Positions 33,506 to 44,729 of a stretch of DNA of 64,000 nucleotides are shown piece after piece. The position numbers and the translations under genes are program-made. The notes under the pieces were generated by a model. The model was not told the origin of the DNA and made no database searches. It saw only the letters and a program-made list of their open reading frames with translations. Each line of letters opens with the position of its first letter. The stretch's first letter is position 1. Source of the stretch: Cristatella mucedo (taxonomy: Eukaryota; Bryozoa; Phylactolaemata; Cristatellidae); the NCBI GenBank assembly GCA_009760855.2, contig WPIO01000002.1:15047001-15111000 (forward strand), written 5' to 3'.

Positions 33506-33781
33506 ATCTCTTGAGATATTGATACTGGATCGGTGGAATGCTTAATTTCCTACGCCGTAAGGCAGCAGCTAGGAAAGTCTACGGTTGCCCCAGCGAACGG
33601 CCTCTACGAATCCACTACCAAAGACCCTCTGACGTTGCTAAGTGCAATTCAGGCCGCAGCTACGGCAGACATTTCAATGTCAGACGTCGCGGCCTTTCGT
33701 GAGCAAGTATTACGATCCGGAGCGACACTGATGCCTCATCTAATCTCGCTCGGCCGCAATACGATCATTGAGTTGCACTAG
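33506..33781 (+). pseudogene. Gypsy-like aspartic protease remnant
   Basis: Immediately after a TGA, DIDTGSVECLISYAVRQQLG carries the retropepsin active-site triad D-T-G-S at 33515-33526, and an ISLGRNTIIEL end follows. The position after gag fits gag-pro-pol order. No reverse transcriptase, RNase H or clear integrase follows, so most of pol is missing. Confidence 0.7.
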
Positions 33782-33789
33782 GGCAGTTC

Positions 33790-34140
33790 TCAGGCTAGCC
33801 GCGATACTAGCCCTTGCCCTAGTGGGTCTGACTAGGGCACCTACAGCAAATTGTAGCGGGAGGACTAGCCAAGTAGAATTGGGTAGGGGACACATCAGTT
33901 AACCGGGAGCGAAGCGAGACGTCAGTCTGACAGCGAGATCCGCTCAGGTTAGAATGGAGCTTGGTCAGACAAAGAGCGGTCAGAACGTGGACCGACCACT
34001 GTGCTCCATTAGACAAAGAGCGAAAGGATGGCAAGCTGGCGGAGGAGCCGTCTAATAAATTACAGGCGGAAGCGAATAGGCCGAGGGCAGACACCGAGAG
34101 CTAGGGTCCGACAAAAATAGCAGCTACGCTCAAGGTCAAG
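33790..34140. other. Unassigned sequence inside the gypsy-like relic
   Basis: It starts with a near-palindromic stretch around 33782-33840 in which CTAGGGCA/TGCCCTAG words recur. No coding domain recognised. Confidence 0.35.
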
Positions 34141-34143
34141 AGG

Positions 34144-34144
<1 letters not shown>

Positions 34145-34216
<72 letters not shown>
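34145..34216 (+). repeat. (GA)n microsatellite
   Basis: More than 30 near-perfect GA units. Confidence 0.97.
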
Positions 34217-34218
<2 letters not shown>

Positions 34219-34219
34219 A

Positions 34220-35040
34220 AACGAGACGACTGGCAGAGCTCGGGGCTGCAGCTTCGGTAGTCGATGCGAGACTATACCTCGAGAGCACGAGAGTCGAACC
34301 TACGGCGACGAACAGCTAAGTGCAACTTAGACTGCTTGGTTGCGCTGTGTCGGCCACTTAGTTAGCTGCTCATATCTTGAGGTGCTGCAGCCTTCGGGGT
34401 CGGGACCATCGCTAGCGACGCAGGCGTGTGGTAGCTTATCATACTCGGGCTTCGGGAGTTCTCACGCAGTTAACTCCGTCGGGCCGGTTCGCGCCGCCGC
34501 GTAAAGCGCTTTCGCCGGCGGGTAACCACTACTAACAGGCCCACAATAAATTTTTGCTTTCGGCACCCCGTTGTGGCCGCTTATGTGTTAACCGAGCTGC
34601 AGCGCTGCACTACACCGTCCACCGGTAGAGAGCCGGGGTACGAACTTCTGAGCGGTTACAGAGTCGCCAATATCGGCCGATTCGCTCCAACTCACCGGAA
34701 TTGCTCAGACTCAGGGCGGCGGGATCAATGTGATTTGTGGCCAACCACGTGCTAACCGCACACTGCTGCCGCACGCTTGCCCGCAAGTGTGCCAAATCAG
34801 GACAAGACTTGGGATCTCTTGCCTTCACCACTACAAGCAATGGCACGAACCCTTGCCTACAGGGAAGAAGCCTGGAAGAAGTCTGTACATTGCAAGCAAT
34901 ACGCACACACACTACTGAATCATACACTTTTTTCCCAGCAAGCCTTCGCTACTTGCTTGTCTTCCTTTACTTCTTCTAATACTCATATTCGTCTAAAACG
35001 GCGACTGCTGCAGCGTAGCACATCGCCGGCCTGGCTAGGC
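34220..35040 (+). other. GC-rich sequence, possibly gypsy-like internal region
   Basis: Richer in CpG than the genes. Open frames at 34573-35130 show no retroviral motif that I can recognise. It lies between the protease remnant and repeat C, where pol would be expected. Confidence 0.3.
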
Positions 35041-35044
35041 TTTA

Positions 35045-37340
35045 GGGCGAATATGAACTGCTCAGCAGGACACCTCTGCCCTAAAGCATTAGCAAGAGGA
35101 CGCATCCGTCGTAGTATGATCATGAGGTGATTGATATCGCCTGGCCTGTAAACCCTATAGTCCCGGCTAGCAATTTAGGAACTGGGCAACGCTCGCCAAA
35201 GGTCGCTGTCGCCGCCAGCTGTCCCAAAGTTGCTGGACCGGTTTGTGAGAGAGGTGGCTGAAGAGCGCCTGCGTTCTCGAGCTATAAGCAAGAGGATGCA
35301 GCGGTCATGGTAGGAGCTGCAGGCTGTTTGATGCCTGCTGGCTTGTCAATCCCATTGTCCTGGCTAGTTATATAATGGTACGGCGACGCTCGCTTGGGGC
35401 TCTTTCTTCGTCTTCGGCTCCATTTCGACAACGTTGCCGGCAGTTGCTGGACTCGTTTTCTCAGACGGCGAGGGAGAAGGGCAGGCTGTTCACCGGCGAT
35501 TGACGAGACAGAGCGAGTCAGCACAAGGAGAATTCGGTGGACGCCACCGAATGTGGTTGTATATTGTAGCCGAGTTCCAGGGGTCGGGGCTATTTCCCGC
35601 CAAGCCCCGCCATACTCCGGCCACGCCATGCCGCTGAGCTAGCATAAGACGAGCGGCCGTCAGGTTAAACCTCTTTATAATAACGCATGCATCAACAACA
35701 ACAGGCGAGCTAAACAATTCTACAGGGAGGTTCCTATACACAGTACACTATGGGGGCACAAGACGACGCAGCAAGTACGGACAAATGTGTTAGTTGGTCC
35801 GTCGGCTTCCACATCCCTGCCGTTGTACCGACTCCGTCGCAACAGTACGAGCGTACGCCGTCAAAGATCCGGCTCGCAGAGAGTAACTGCTTGGCTAGTC
35901 GCAGTCGACGTCTACCACAGTCGAGAGCTTCCACCGAAAGAAGCCAACTCACGGTGGGGGCCACGGATAGGATACACGGGGAACGCGGAATATACAAATC
36001 CCAGCGACGAGCGAGCTATCCAGCTCCGCTCGGGCCTTGGGCACTCATCATCGCCTTGCGTGTGTGGCCGCATCGCCGGAGCACGCCTGCACCCATCCAG
36101 ATGCATAACTCGGCGAGACCGGGAGCCCCGACCACCACCACTTACTCGGCCAACTTCTCCTACCCAAGAGCCCCGTTGACCCCCTCGCCACCGCACATGC
36201 CATAGGTCAGACCCTGGCCTAGCCGGTGACCCTTACCAAATTACAGCCGTCCCAGCCGACAGAGCCTAACCTGGATACAATAGCGCCCGTGGCTCGCATC
36301 TTTGTTTTGTGTTTGTGTGTGCGTGCGAGCGCGTAGTCCGGTGCAGTGCAGAGGAGGTATTTCGTAGGTGAAACGCCCCCTCCCAGTATATCCTGCCTTT
36401 TGAGAAGGTGGAGGTTTTCCTGCCTGTACGATGGAAGTGGAGCCCTAGTTCTCCAGTCAGTAGTTACGGTCCGAGGTATTCCTGCCCGAACTGCTGCACC
36501 AGTTTCAGCCTCTTCGTGCCCTCAGGTCATGTATGGACTGTAAATTGGCCGTTCCATTCTTCCGCTTAAAGACCGTTGGCGACAGAAGCTTTTGGTCTGT
36601 AGGTCCTAGACTGGAACTCACTTCCACAATTCTTACGCAACGAGCACTACTCTCCTGCTGCCGACTATGGCTCAAAATTGTCAGCGATCCTGAGCATGCT
36701 ATAACTACCTCAACTGCTCTCCTAACTCTGCTATGCTTCCCATTTTCTCTTTGTTGCGCGAGAGATGAAGTCTGTTGGCTACCGAATGCGTACCGAAAGC
36801 AACTTAGGCTGTGAGTGTGCTATACAAAACTCGCTTGCGTAATACCCACTTAGTCTTTTTGGCTTTGTGGAGTTATCGACGGAGTTACATTACATTTCGT
36901 GCGAAGTTGGAAGCGGAAGCCTAGTTCCACGGTCAGGGTCCGGGTTTCGGTTTAAAGGGTCCCTCGTTCTATCTGGGTCGTTTCCCACTACAGACGTTGG
37001 CAGCCTAAGTCCGGAACGTATTTCCCACGCAAGAGTGCTTGTTTCGTTGAGACCCTGCGAGGAGTGTGTAGATAGAACTGAGCTAGACGCGCAGCGACAC
37101 TGTGCGCTTGCCAATGCAGTTCAGTTAAATCCCCTATTTGTGTGCGTATCTCTTTCCAATTCACGCTTAAAAGCGGTAAACAGGTTGGCGGCGCTAGAAA
37201 CGCCGCTCCTTCTCGCGGCCAACGGACGTAGACGGGCACCAGATTCGCATTCCAAAGTAGGCTGCTGCTCCGCTGCTCGGTAAGCGTCAGGTTACGCCTC
37301 CTCCGCCACCGAGCCTCTGGCGTTGCAGCAGTGAACTCGA
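35045..37340 (+). mobile_element. LTR-like repeat C, copy 2, carrying two insertions
   Basis: It aligns with 5282-6210 in three blocks (35045-35575, about 36298-36484, 36897-37260). The first interruption, 35575-36297, holds a Pro/Arg-rich frame and is absent from copy 1. The second, 36486-36897, is a LINE B 3' end. The conserved CTAGTTATATA is at about 35365. The AATAAA of copy 1 is lost here. Confidence 0.55.
36486..36897 (+). mobile_element. LINE B 3' end inserted in repeat C
   Basis: CTGCTGCACCAGTTTCAGCC, FFRLKTVGDRSFWSVGPR, then TACCGAATGCGTACCGAAAG, CTTTGTGGAGTTATCG and a TTACATTACATTT end. Repeat C resumes at CGTGCGAAG. Confidence 0.85.
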
Positions 37341-37344
37341 TTTC

Positions 37345-39115
37345 TTTTAGTTATTGGCCACTGGCTTCCCGCGGGGGTGCCTCCGTGTATTATCCAGACC
37401 CCCGCGTTTTAAGCAGTAGGTTGTGGGCGGGGTCAGGTCGGCCATTCATTTGCTCGGCGCTAGCAACGTAAACTACCAATGAAGACAGTAGGCGTTGGTA
37501 AGGCGGAGAGTCAATAGTTTAAACATTGCTTTAAGCTAAATTATCGTATGATAGCTCCTATATCTAATAGTTCTAAGCAATAATGAAAGAACTGTAGATT
37601 CGGTCCGTGGTTAAGCCGCGTACGGTAACACTAATGAGCCGAAAGTATTCTGTAGCGCTAAAAATCAAAACTAAAGGCAATTTATAATTATAAAAACCAA
37701 CTTCCCTGTGTTTTCTGCTGCTGCACGTGCTAGTGGCAGCAAAAATACTGTGTCAGTGGTCCACTTAGTGTTCCAGAGCCTTCGAGGGTAGATTACACCG
37801 GATGTTGACACATTACTAGGTTACAGTTGACTACCCGTCGATTGCCGTTGAGTATTGAAACGTTGTGGCCTCGTACTTTGGATCCGCGATGGCGAGTAGC
37901 AAGCCAATAGGTAACTATTAAATTTTGAATGGCATTTCTTACAGGTACTACCGCTTAGCCGCCAAGCTCGCCACTGCAGAGAGCTCTTACTATCATAGAA
38001 CAGCGGTACCGCCACCAACAATGTACAGTCCAGCTAATTTCAAGCTGGCGACGAGCTGCTTCACGATAGATTAATCATTATTGTATTATAATATGTTGAT
38101 ATATGCAAGCTAGCTGATTGGCATGGTGAGTGCTAAATGATTGACGTGGGCGAACCGGGATCAGTTGCCCTTCCAACGCCGAGTCTGGGGTCATTTCGAA
38201 CCTCTAACAAGCCCTCATCTGGTCAGATCACAGTACTCTTTGAAAAATGTTATATGGACTTCCTATAGGACCTTAAGTACTTATAATCATCAAACTACTT
38301 ATGACAGAAACTCATTAAAATCTTAACATAAATTGATATGTTTGAGCTCGCTAAAGGGCATCTAGAATCGGTTACTAGGTGCGTGCTTCGGATACTTCTT
38401 TAATAGATGCACTGGATACCAAGTATCCAGTGCATCTTCTAAAAAATGCACCAATCTCACAAACATAAGTATTTTTTTTTGATTATTTTATTACATAAAC
38501 TGTATACGTGCGACTTGCAATACCCAACCTAGTAGAACTTAGTAGGGTACACGGCGATAAATAAGTATATTTGGCTGCTGTAACAGAATTCTTTTCTTTG
38601 CACCATCCCAATCTTGTGTCTCACAGCTCCTTAATTAATTTACGATATTACTGCTGTGCGTTAAGTTAGCCCCAAGGTTGGTACCGGCAGCGTTGAAACT
38701 CCATATCTGGTGTTTGGACTCAGCAGCTGCTCAGTTCCAGTAGTTCATCCATATAACTTGTCATAGTGCAGTAGAAATCAGCCACAACCAGATGCGAGTT
38801 GGCTGACAAGACAGTTTCCCGAGGGTTTTTGATAAGACATAATTAGTTGCTGTTGATTACTTTCGGCAGCTGATAGGAGGTGCCTGCTGCAATGCCCACT
38901 CGAGTCACAATTTGATAAATCGCTGTTTGTGTGAACCAGCAGCCATGCTTGCATTGTGTGAACGGAGCCATTTGGCTCCCAAATATTGATTTATTTTGAC
39001 AGACATGATTTGCCAAAGCTTTTAAGTTACGGGAATAGGGAGAGGAAGCTTACTTGGTAGATCGACGCGATCATGCAGACGTGAACGCAGCAAGCAGCTG
39101 AGTTCGTAGCTCATG
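37345..39115. other. Intergenic sequence with one perfect hairpin
   Basis: Only the inverted repeat at 38405-38437 stands out. Confidence 0.4.
38405..38437. repeat. Perfect 15-bp inverted repeat with a 3-base loop
   Basis: Arms AGATGCACTGGATAC and GTATCCAGTGCATCT around CAA. A perfect stem this long is unexpected by chance in 64 kb and could be recent. Confidence 0.9.
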
Positions 39116-39119
39116 GTGG

Positions 39120-39605
39120 CCGAGTAGCAAGCAAGTCCTTCCTAATGAATCTTTCCAAATTTAGACAGTAGTTAAAGAAGACACCTAAATTCCGACCGCT
39201 CAGTAGCAGTCGAAAAACAGCATCACCTTTTAGAAGAGCAAGGTTTTGTATTCCCGACCCGAGCTTTGGGGTGTCCTATGAGTATCAGTCCCGGTCTATC
39301 GTCATTAAGTTTAAGAAAATTTGCCGATAGCCAGGATTGAATATCTGCAAGTCAAGCATTCAGTCTTGTAGTTGGTGTAGCAGATTTAGACAGTTTAAAC
39401 AAAAAATACAGCTGAAAATCGTCAGCATATCAGTGAAAGCCGATTCCATGGGCCCGAATCACTTAGCCAAGAGTTTCAGTATTAAAGGAGAATGGCAAAG
39501 GATCGAGGACGGACCCATGTGGAACCCCCACACAACGCGCATTGAATACGATCGGACAAGTACGATTTGAACCATGCCAGCGGTTCAAATTTACAATTTC
39601 GTTAA
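39120..39605 (-). mobile_element. LINE B (related) RT-downstream fragment
   Basis: Read in reverse, CTCATAGGACACCCCAAAGC and CTTGCTCTTCTAAAAGGTGATG match the segment at 24200-24300, and the rest continues toward RT sequence (for example a GGGTCCGTCCTCGATCC motif B word). Confidence 0.65.
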
Positions 39606-39850
39606 ATAGTCACTCTGCTATAAATAGCTTGCTGGGCCAGGGTGTGGCCACAGCATCTGTTACAGCATAGCCTGCCGAAGACACCGTGAGCTGGAGCACT
39701 GCAGCCTTACTGCTCACGAGACGCTCATAGCGAGTCTCGCCTCCATCCAAGAAGAGCTCAGCAGACCGAGTAATTGGGCATGCTGCAGTTCTCGAGCGCT
39801 ACATGAGCAGCCATGCCTCCTGGCCGCTCTGTGCTTATTAGGGCAAGCAG

Positions 39851-40252
39851 GTGATTAGTGCATTACACAAGTGTTATCGCTCAGAGGTGGAAACTCGTCC
39901 ACCTAAGCTAGCCACGCCCACTGCCACTGGGTGCTGCCGCTGGATTAAGCGTTTAAAGCACCGGCCTGTTCTGTCGACCGTAGGTGAGGCACGCGAGACC
40001 TGGTGTGCCGTGGAGCGCATGAAAGAGGAATCGTGGGCTCGCAAGCAGCGGAAGCATTATGACGAGCATTTGCAAAGCAGTAAGGGCCTGCTGAAGGACT
40101 CATTTCAGAATGGCCAGTCGGAGCCACGCTGTGAGTGGAAAGTGGAAAACCCTCCGCTGCCTCAGCGAAGGCACTTCGACCACAAATGTAAGTCGCTCGG
40201 TCACACTTACTACAGGTGGCTATGCCACCAACCCGGTATATTCTACCCTTAG
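39851..40252 (+). CDS. Unrecognised 133-codon open frame
   Basis: It lies just upstream of the CTG array and contains the basic, Trp/Lys-rich stretch WARKQRKHYDEHLQSSKGLL. That faintly recalls the C-terminal end of gypsy-type integrases but is not convincing. There is no visible start signal, and splice sites were not needed to keep it open. Confidence 0.2.
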   Translation: MISALHKCYRSEVETRPPKLATPTATGCCRWIKRLKHRPVLSTVGEARETWCAVERMKEESWARKQRKHYDEHLQSSKGLLKDSFQNGQSEPRCEWKVENPPLPQRRHFDHKCKSLGHTYYRWLCHQPGIFYP

Positions 40253-40351
40253 AATTCATTCGACGTGGGGAAAGTGCACAGCCTCACATACACCTAGAAT
40301 CGGCTGAACAAGCAATTTCTTCGTCCGTGCAGCTTTGCTGCTTCTGCTCAC

Positions 40352-40584
40352 CGCTGCTGCTGCTGCTGCTGCTGCTGCTCACTGCTGCTGCTGCTCACTG
40401 CTGCTGCTGCTCACTGCTGCTGCTGCTGCTGCTGCTCACTGCTGCTGCTGCTGCTGCTGCTGCTCACTGCTGCTGCTGCTCCTGCTGCTGCTGCTCACTG
40501 CTGCTGCTGCTCACTGCTGCTGCTGCTGCTGCTGCTGCTCACTGCTGCTGCTGCTCACTGCTGCTGCTGCTGCTGCTGCTGCTC

Positions 40585-40667
<83 letters not shown>

Positions 40668-40775
40668 TGCTGCTGCTGCTGCTGCTGCTGCTCACTGCTG
40701 CTGCTGCTCACTGCTGCTGCTGCTGCTGCTCACTGCTGCTGCTGCTGCTGCTGCTGCTCACTGCTGCTGCTGCTC

Positions 40776-40839
<64 letters not shown>

Positions 40840-40931
40840 ACTGCTGCTGCTGCTCCTGCTGCTGCTGCTCACTGCTGCTGCTGCTCTGCTGCTGCTGCTG
40901 CTGCTGCTGCTGCTCACTGCTGCTGCTGCTC

Positions 40932-40974
<43 letters not shown>

Positions 40975-41058
40975 CTGCTGCTGCTCACTGCTGCTGCTGC
41001 TGCTGCTCACTGCTGCTGCTGCTGCTGCTGCTGCTCACTGCTGCTGCTGCTGCTGCTC

Positions 41059-41119
<61 letters not shown>

Positions 41120-41210
41120 ACTGCTGCTGCTGCTCCTGCTGCTGCTGCTCACTGCTGCTGCTGCTCACTGCTGCTGCTGCTGCTGCTGCTGCTCACTGCT
41201 GCTGCTGCTC

Positions 41211-41289
<79 letters not shown>

Positions 41290-41448
41290 ACTGCTGCTGC
41301 TGCTGCTGCTGCTCACTGCTGCTGCTGCTGCTGCTGCTCACTGCTGCTGCTGCTCCTGCTGCTGCTCACTGCTGCTGCTGCTGCTGATCACTGCTGCTGT
41401 TGCTGCTGCTGCTCACTGCTGCTGCTGCTCACTGCTGTTGCTGCTGCC
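40352..41448 (+). repeat. 1.1-kb (CTG)n array with CTCA interruptions
   Basis: Runs of CTG are broken more than 30 times by CTCACTG and a few times by CTC. Two runs (about 40587-40664 and 41214-41289) are about 25 CTG units without a break. Each 7-base CTCACTG shifts the frame by one, so all three frames cycle through poly-Leu, poly-Ala and poly-Cys and stay open. The array decays at its 3' end into CCGCCCTCTTC units (41440-41500). Confidence 0.97.
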
Positions 41449-41519
41449 GCCCTCTTCCGCCACCGCCGCCCTCTTCTGCCGCTGTTGCCGCCGCTGTTGC
41501 AGCTTTCCTTTGTGTAGCG

Positions 41520-42225
41520 CAACAGCTTGCGAGTGTGGGAGGAGGCAGCTACACGTTTCCCAGCCACTGAATGCAAGTATTACTTTGCTTGCCATATAAT
41601 ACCAGTAAAATTAATTGTGTAAATCTCGTTATACAATTGTAGTCAACTCGCAGCTTGCAATATAAGTAAAGCCTCAACCATTGAAGTCGCCAAATGAGAG
41701 CAACAATTTCTATGTGGCAGCATCCATTTTTACTTGGACCGCTCAATCAACCAAGACACAATTGGCTCAGCTTAAGTCAAGTCTCTCTCAGCTCAACAAT
41801 GTGCATTCAACTGTTAGTCGTAGTCTCATCACCTGATTCTTTGAGTTGCAATACAGTTTTGATTCGGAGTTACAGAGGTTTTCTGTGCATGTGTACTTTG
41901 TGCAAAATAGGCAAAACTGTTTTAGCAAACGCCTGCCCGAGAAACGAGCAGCTGTGACATTCAGTGCCAAACAAACGGCCAAATACTTGGTAGCCAGTAA
42001 GATACAGCCTGACCTATGGTAGCCGAGGTCATTACCTCCTGCCCTCTACCCTGTGTGCCTGGAACCAATACCTCAGATGGGTTCTCATTCTTTCATACCA
42101 TTCTGCCTGACAAGTTGGTGGTATATTTTTAGTCATTCTTCATGAGTAGCTTGGCAATAAGACCTGCAGTTTATTCGTATGGGCCATCATTTGAATAAGT
42201 AGCTATCAGAACCCTAACAACCATG
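41520..42225. other. Intergenic sequence, no feature recognised
   Basis: Poorly preserved and possibly LINE-derived toward its right end. Confidence 0.35.
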
Positions 42226-42229
42226 CAGT

Positions 42230-42570
42230 AGTGATATTAACCCTTATATTAACGATAGTAACCATTTTTGGCTGTCTAACTTTGTTGATGGAAGTTTTTT
42301 GAGTTACTCATCCAAGTATGTGTGACAGGCCGTTAATGATTTCCGGAGAATTAAACATTCACCTTGACGGCTACAACTGTCAGTCCTGCTCATTTCTATA
42401 CTGTCTGGAGAGCTTGGTCTTGGTCCGACATGTTATTCATAAACTCATTGGTGACCATTTTCTATCTCAGGCTGTCTCCACCACTCACTATGTTGTTCGC
42501 CTGCTTCCCATCTCTGAGCATTGCTTAATCTCGTTTGCTGTTCCTGTTCCGTCATATTTGCAAAGTTGAA
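42230..42570 (+). mobile_element. LINE APE-endonuclease fragment
   Basis: MISGELNIHLDGYNCQSC at 42340 corresponds to the GDFN.H.D motif of apurinic endonuclease-type LINE domains, and ISEHCLISFAVPVPS at 42510 to the SDH motif, here changed to SEH. It is probably from LINE A or B. Confidence 0.7.
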
Positions 42571-42640
42571 TGGAATTTTTCCATACATGTAACTGAGCAT
42601 TTGATGTTAAAATTTCTTTTAATCTGTTTGTGACGCAGGC

Positions 42641-43351
42641 CTGCGTTTACACGCCCGACTTTCCTCCTGACCGATGCCGACTTTCCTCCTAGTTCAGGCG
42701 TTTGCACGACATATTTAGTCCCGGTCGTGACAGATTTTATGGCCGACTTAGTCTCGCCCACAGCCCGTGCTCTAATCCGGGAGGCTGGTGCAAAAGAGGG
42801 TTTCTCCGGAAAGACGCCAAGCCAACACCAACAGAAGTTTAGTACGCTGCTGCAGTAATCATTGTACAGTAGTATGACAAGAATATCAATAAAAAGATAA
42901 GCACTTAAAAAAGCTTTGTCGTTAAAGGAAGCAGTACCAAGAAATGTTCGCCGTTACGGGTGTGGGGTGTATAGTGCTAAGTAATGTGTAAAGTTACGGG
43001 TTTGTTGGTGGATTTGATCAACAGACGCATGGGGTATTCTATGTAGAAAAAGATGAAGCATTGTTACAATACCTAAGCATCCCATATTCAAGGACTTGCT
43101 CTGAAAGCATCAATATAACTCAAGCCTACGAACGTCAACCATAACCATTTCTATTTTGGCCGAGGTGGGTGTTCGTGACTTGAGGTTTCGATTGGTCGGC
43201 TGGACCAACAGGAAGCCAAAAAGAAGACTCAGATTTTCTTTCTGATGGGTCTGCAGACTTAGCGCCTACCATCTCCCCTCCCAAAAAGTTGTTGTGACAT
43301 ATGGTGACGTAGTACCCCAAATTTATGGGAAAGTCTACTGTGTAAACGCAG
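42641..43351. mobile_element. 711-bp element with terminal inverted repeats (MITE-like DNA transposon)
   Basis: Both ends read CTGCGTTTACAC, four variable bases, then GACTTTCC (left 42641-42664; right 43328-43351 in reverse), 20 of 24 identical. A 13-base direct repeat CGACTTTCCTCCT occurs at 42656 and 42678. There is no transposase frame, so it would be non-autonomous. A clear target-site duplication was not seen. Confidence 0.65.
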
Positions 43352-43558
43352 CTTTTAGCTAAGTCTGAACCCAAACTGTGCCGACTGTCTCGATACCCTC
43401 AGTAATGCAGCAAGCACCGAGAACTTGGGAGCACTCTCTCGGGTAGCATGCACCCATACATTATGTGCGTATGCAGGGCTGCTCAGATTCTTTTCAATTA
43501 AAAAAGCTTTAAAAAAATGCGAGATGTCAACCACTGCCTTGAACGCCACTTTAAGAAG

Positions 43559-44240
43559 TAATGCAATGTAATGTATCTCCAGCTGTAATTACACAAAGCC
43601 ATAGAAAGTAAGGTGGTGTTACCCACGAGAGCTTTCTATGGCCCCCTCAAAGCCTAAGCGGCATTTGGTAGCCAACAGACTTAGTCTCAAGAAACAAATA
43701 GAAAGCAAAAAAACATAGCTGAGTCAGGAAGGCAAGTGAGGTAGTGAGTAGCGTAGCACTTCAGGATGGCTGGAAATGATGTGCCACAGTTAGCAGTTCG
43801 ACTACAGATGTTATTGCGTAATTGTGAAAGAGAGTTCCGTAGTCTAGGACCTGCAGAGCAAAAGTTCCTGTTGACAGCCGTCTTTAAGGATGGGAATGAA
43901 ACAGCTAATATTTTGTTCACCGAGGACGTGGGGACACGAGGAGACTGAATCTGGTTCAGCAGTTCAGCTAGGTATGAAGGAGCAAGGCCATGGCGGGCAT
44001 TGTGGGTCAGTGTAAGAACTTTGCTTTGTATCCGTTGGTCAATTGGCACCATCTAAGCTCTTTCCAAAAAGGAAACACGTGGCCAAACCTCTGGGATTTG
44101 TAAACTAGCCTTGCAGGCATATCCATCGCCAGCTGCAGTGCCGGTGGCTTTTCTCGGTAGCCCAGCAAAAATGGAATTGCAATAATTTAGCCGAGACAGA
44201 ACCAGGTCGTTCGACCGTCGTCATTTACTCGGAATTGAAG
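43559..44240 (-). mobile_element. LINE B, 3' end and thumb region, reverse
   Basis: Minus-strand frame 43687-44052: TLTHNARHGLAPSYLAELLN, then QIQSPRVPTSSVNKIL, FPSLKTAVNRNFCSAGPRLR and CYATHYLTCL. It continues upstream into the 44000-44240 region. The 3' end with TGTAATTACACAAAGCC is at 43590. Confidence 0.85.
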
Positions 44241-44349
44241 TAATCTCTTCGATGATTGCATGATTTTGTAACGCTTCTTTACATAAGAGTGATTCTACTG
44301 CTGTAGTGGTGAATGAGGCTGGAAACAAAATCCCAGATGTTCATCAGCT

Positions 44350-44725
44350 TGTCTCCATAGCAGAAGGCTTTGCAATGGCTTCCGGTTGATCAAAGGATAC
44401 ACAGAAACGTTCTTATGCAGATCAACCAGGCCTGCCATGGCTTGGCTCCTTCATACTTAGCTGGACTGCTTTCTACCAGATTCAGCCTCATCGTACCCTC
44501 AGATCCTACATTGATGAAAAATTAGTATTTCCATTCCTACACTTAAAGAACGTTGGCGACGACAGAAGCATTTGCTCCGAAGGTCTTAGATTGTGGAGCT
44601 CACTTCCACAATTCTTATGTAACACCATCTACTCTCCTGCTGCCGACTGTGGCACAAGGTTTTCAGCAGTCGCGAACTTTACTTCAAAGGTACCTTGAGC
44701 ATTACCTGGAATATTGTTCATCTTT
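44350..44725 (+). mobile_element. LINE B fragment, facing the previous copy
   Basis: CTTCCGGTTGATCAAAGGAT, GGCTTGGCTCCTTCATACTT, AGCTGGACTGCTTTCTACCA and the LKNVGDDRSICSEGLRLWS-type module; ends near 44720 without the tail. With 43559-44240 it forms a head-to-head inverted pair. Confidence 0.8.
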
Positions 44726-44729
44726 TTCA

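Noticed and set aside
40216-41517. 433-codon and 350-codon open frames on the plus strand
   Set aside because: They are translations of the CTG/CTCA array in two frames (poly-Leu, Ala, Cys, Ser-His); all forward frames are open for the same reason and there is no unique coding sequence.
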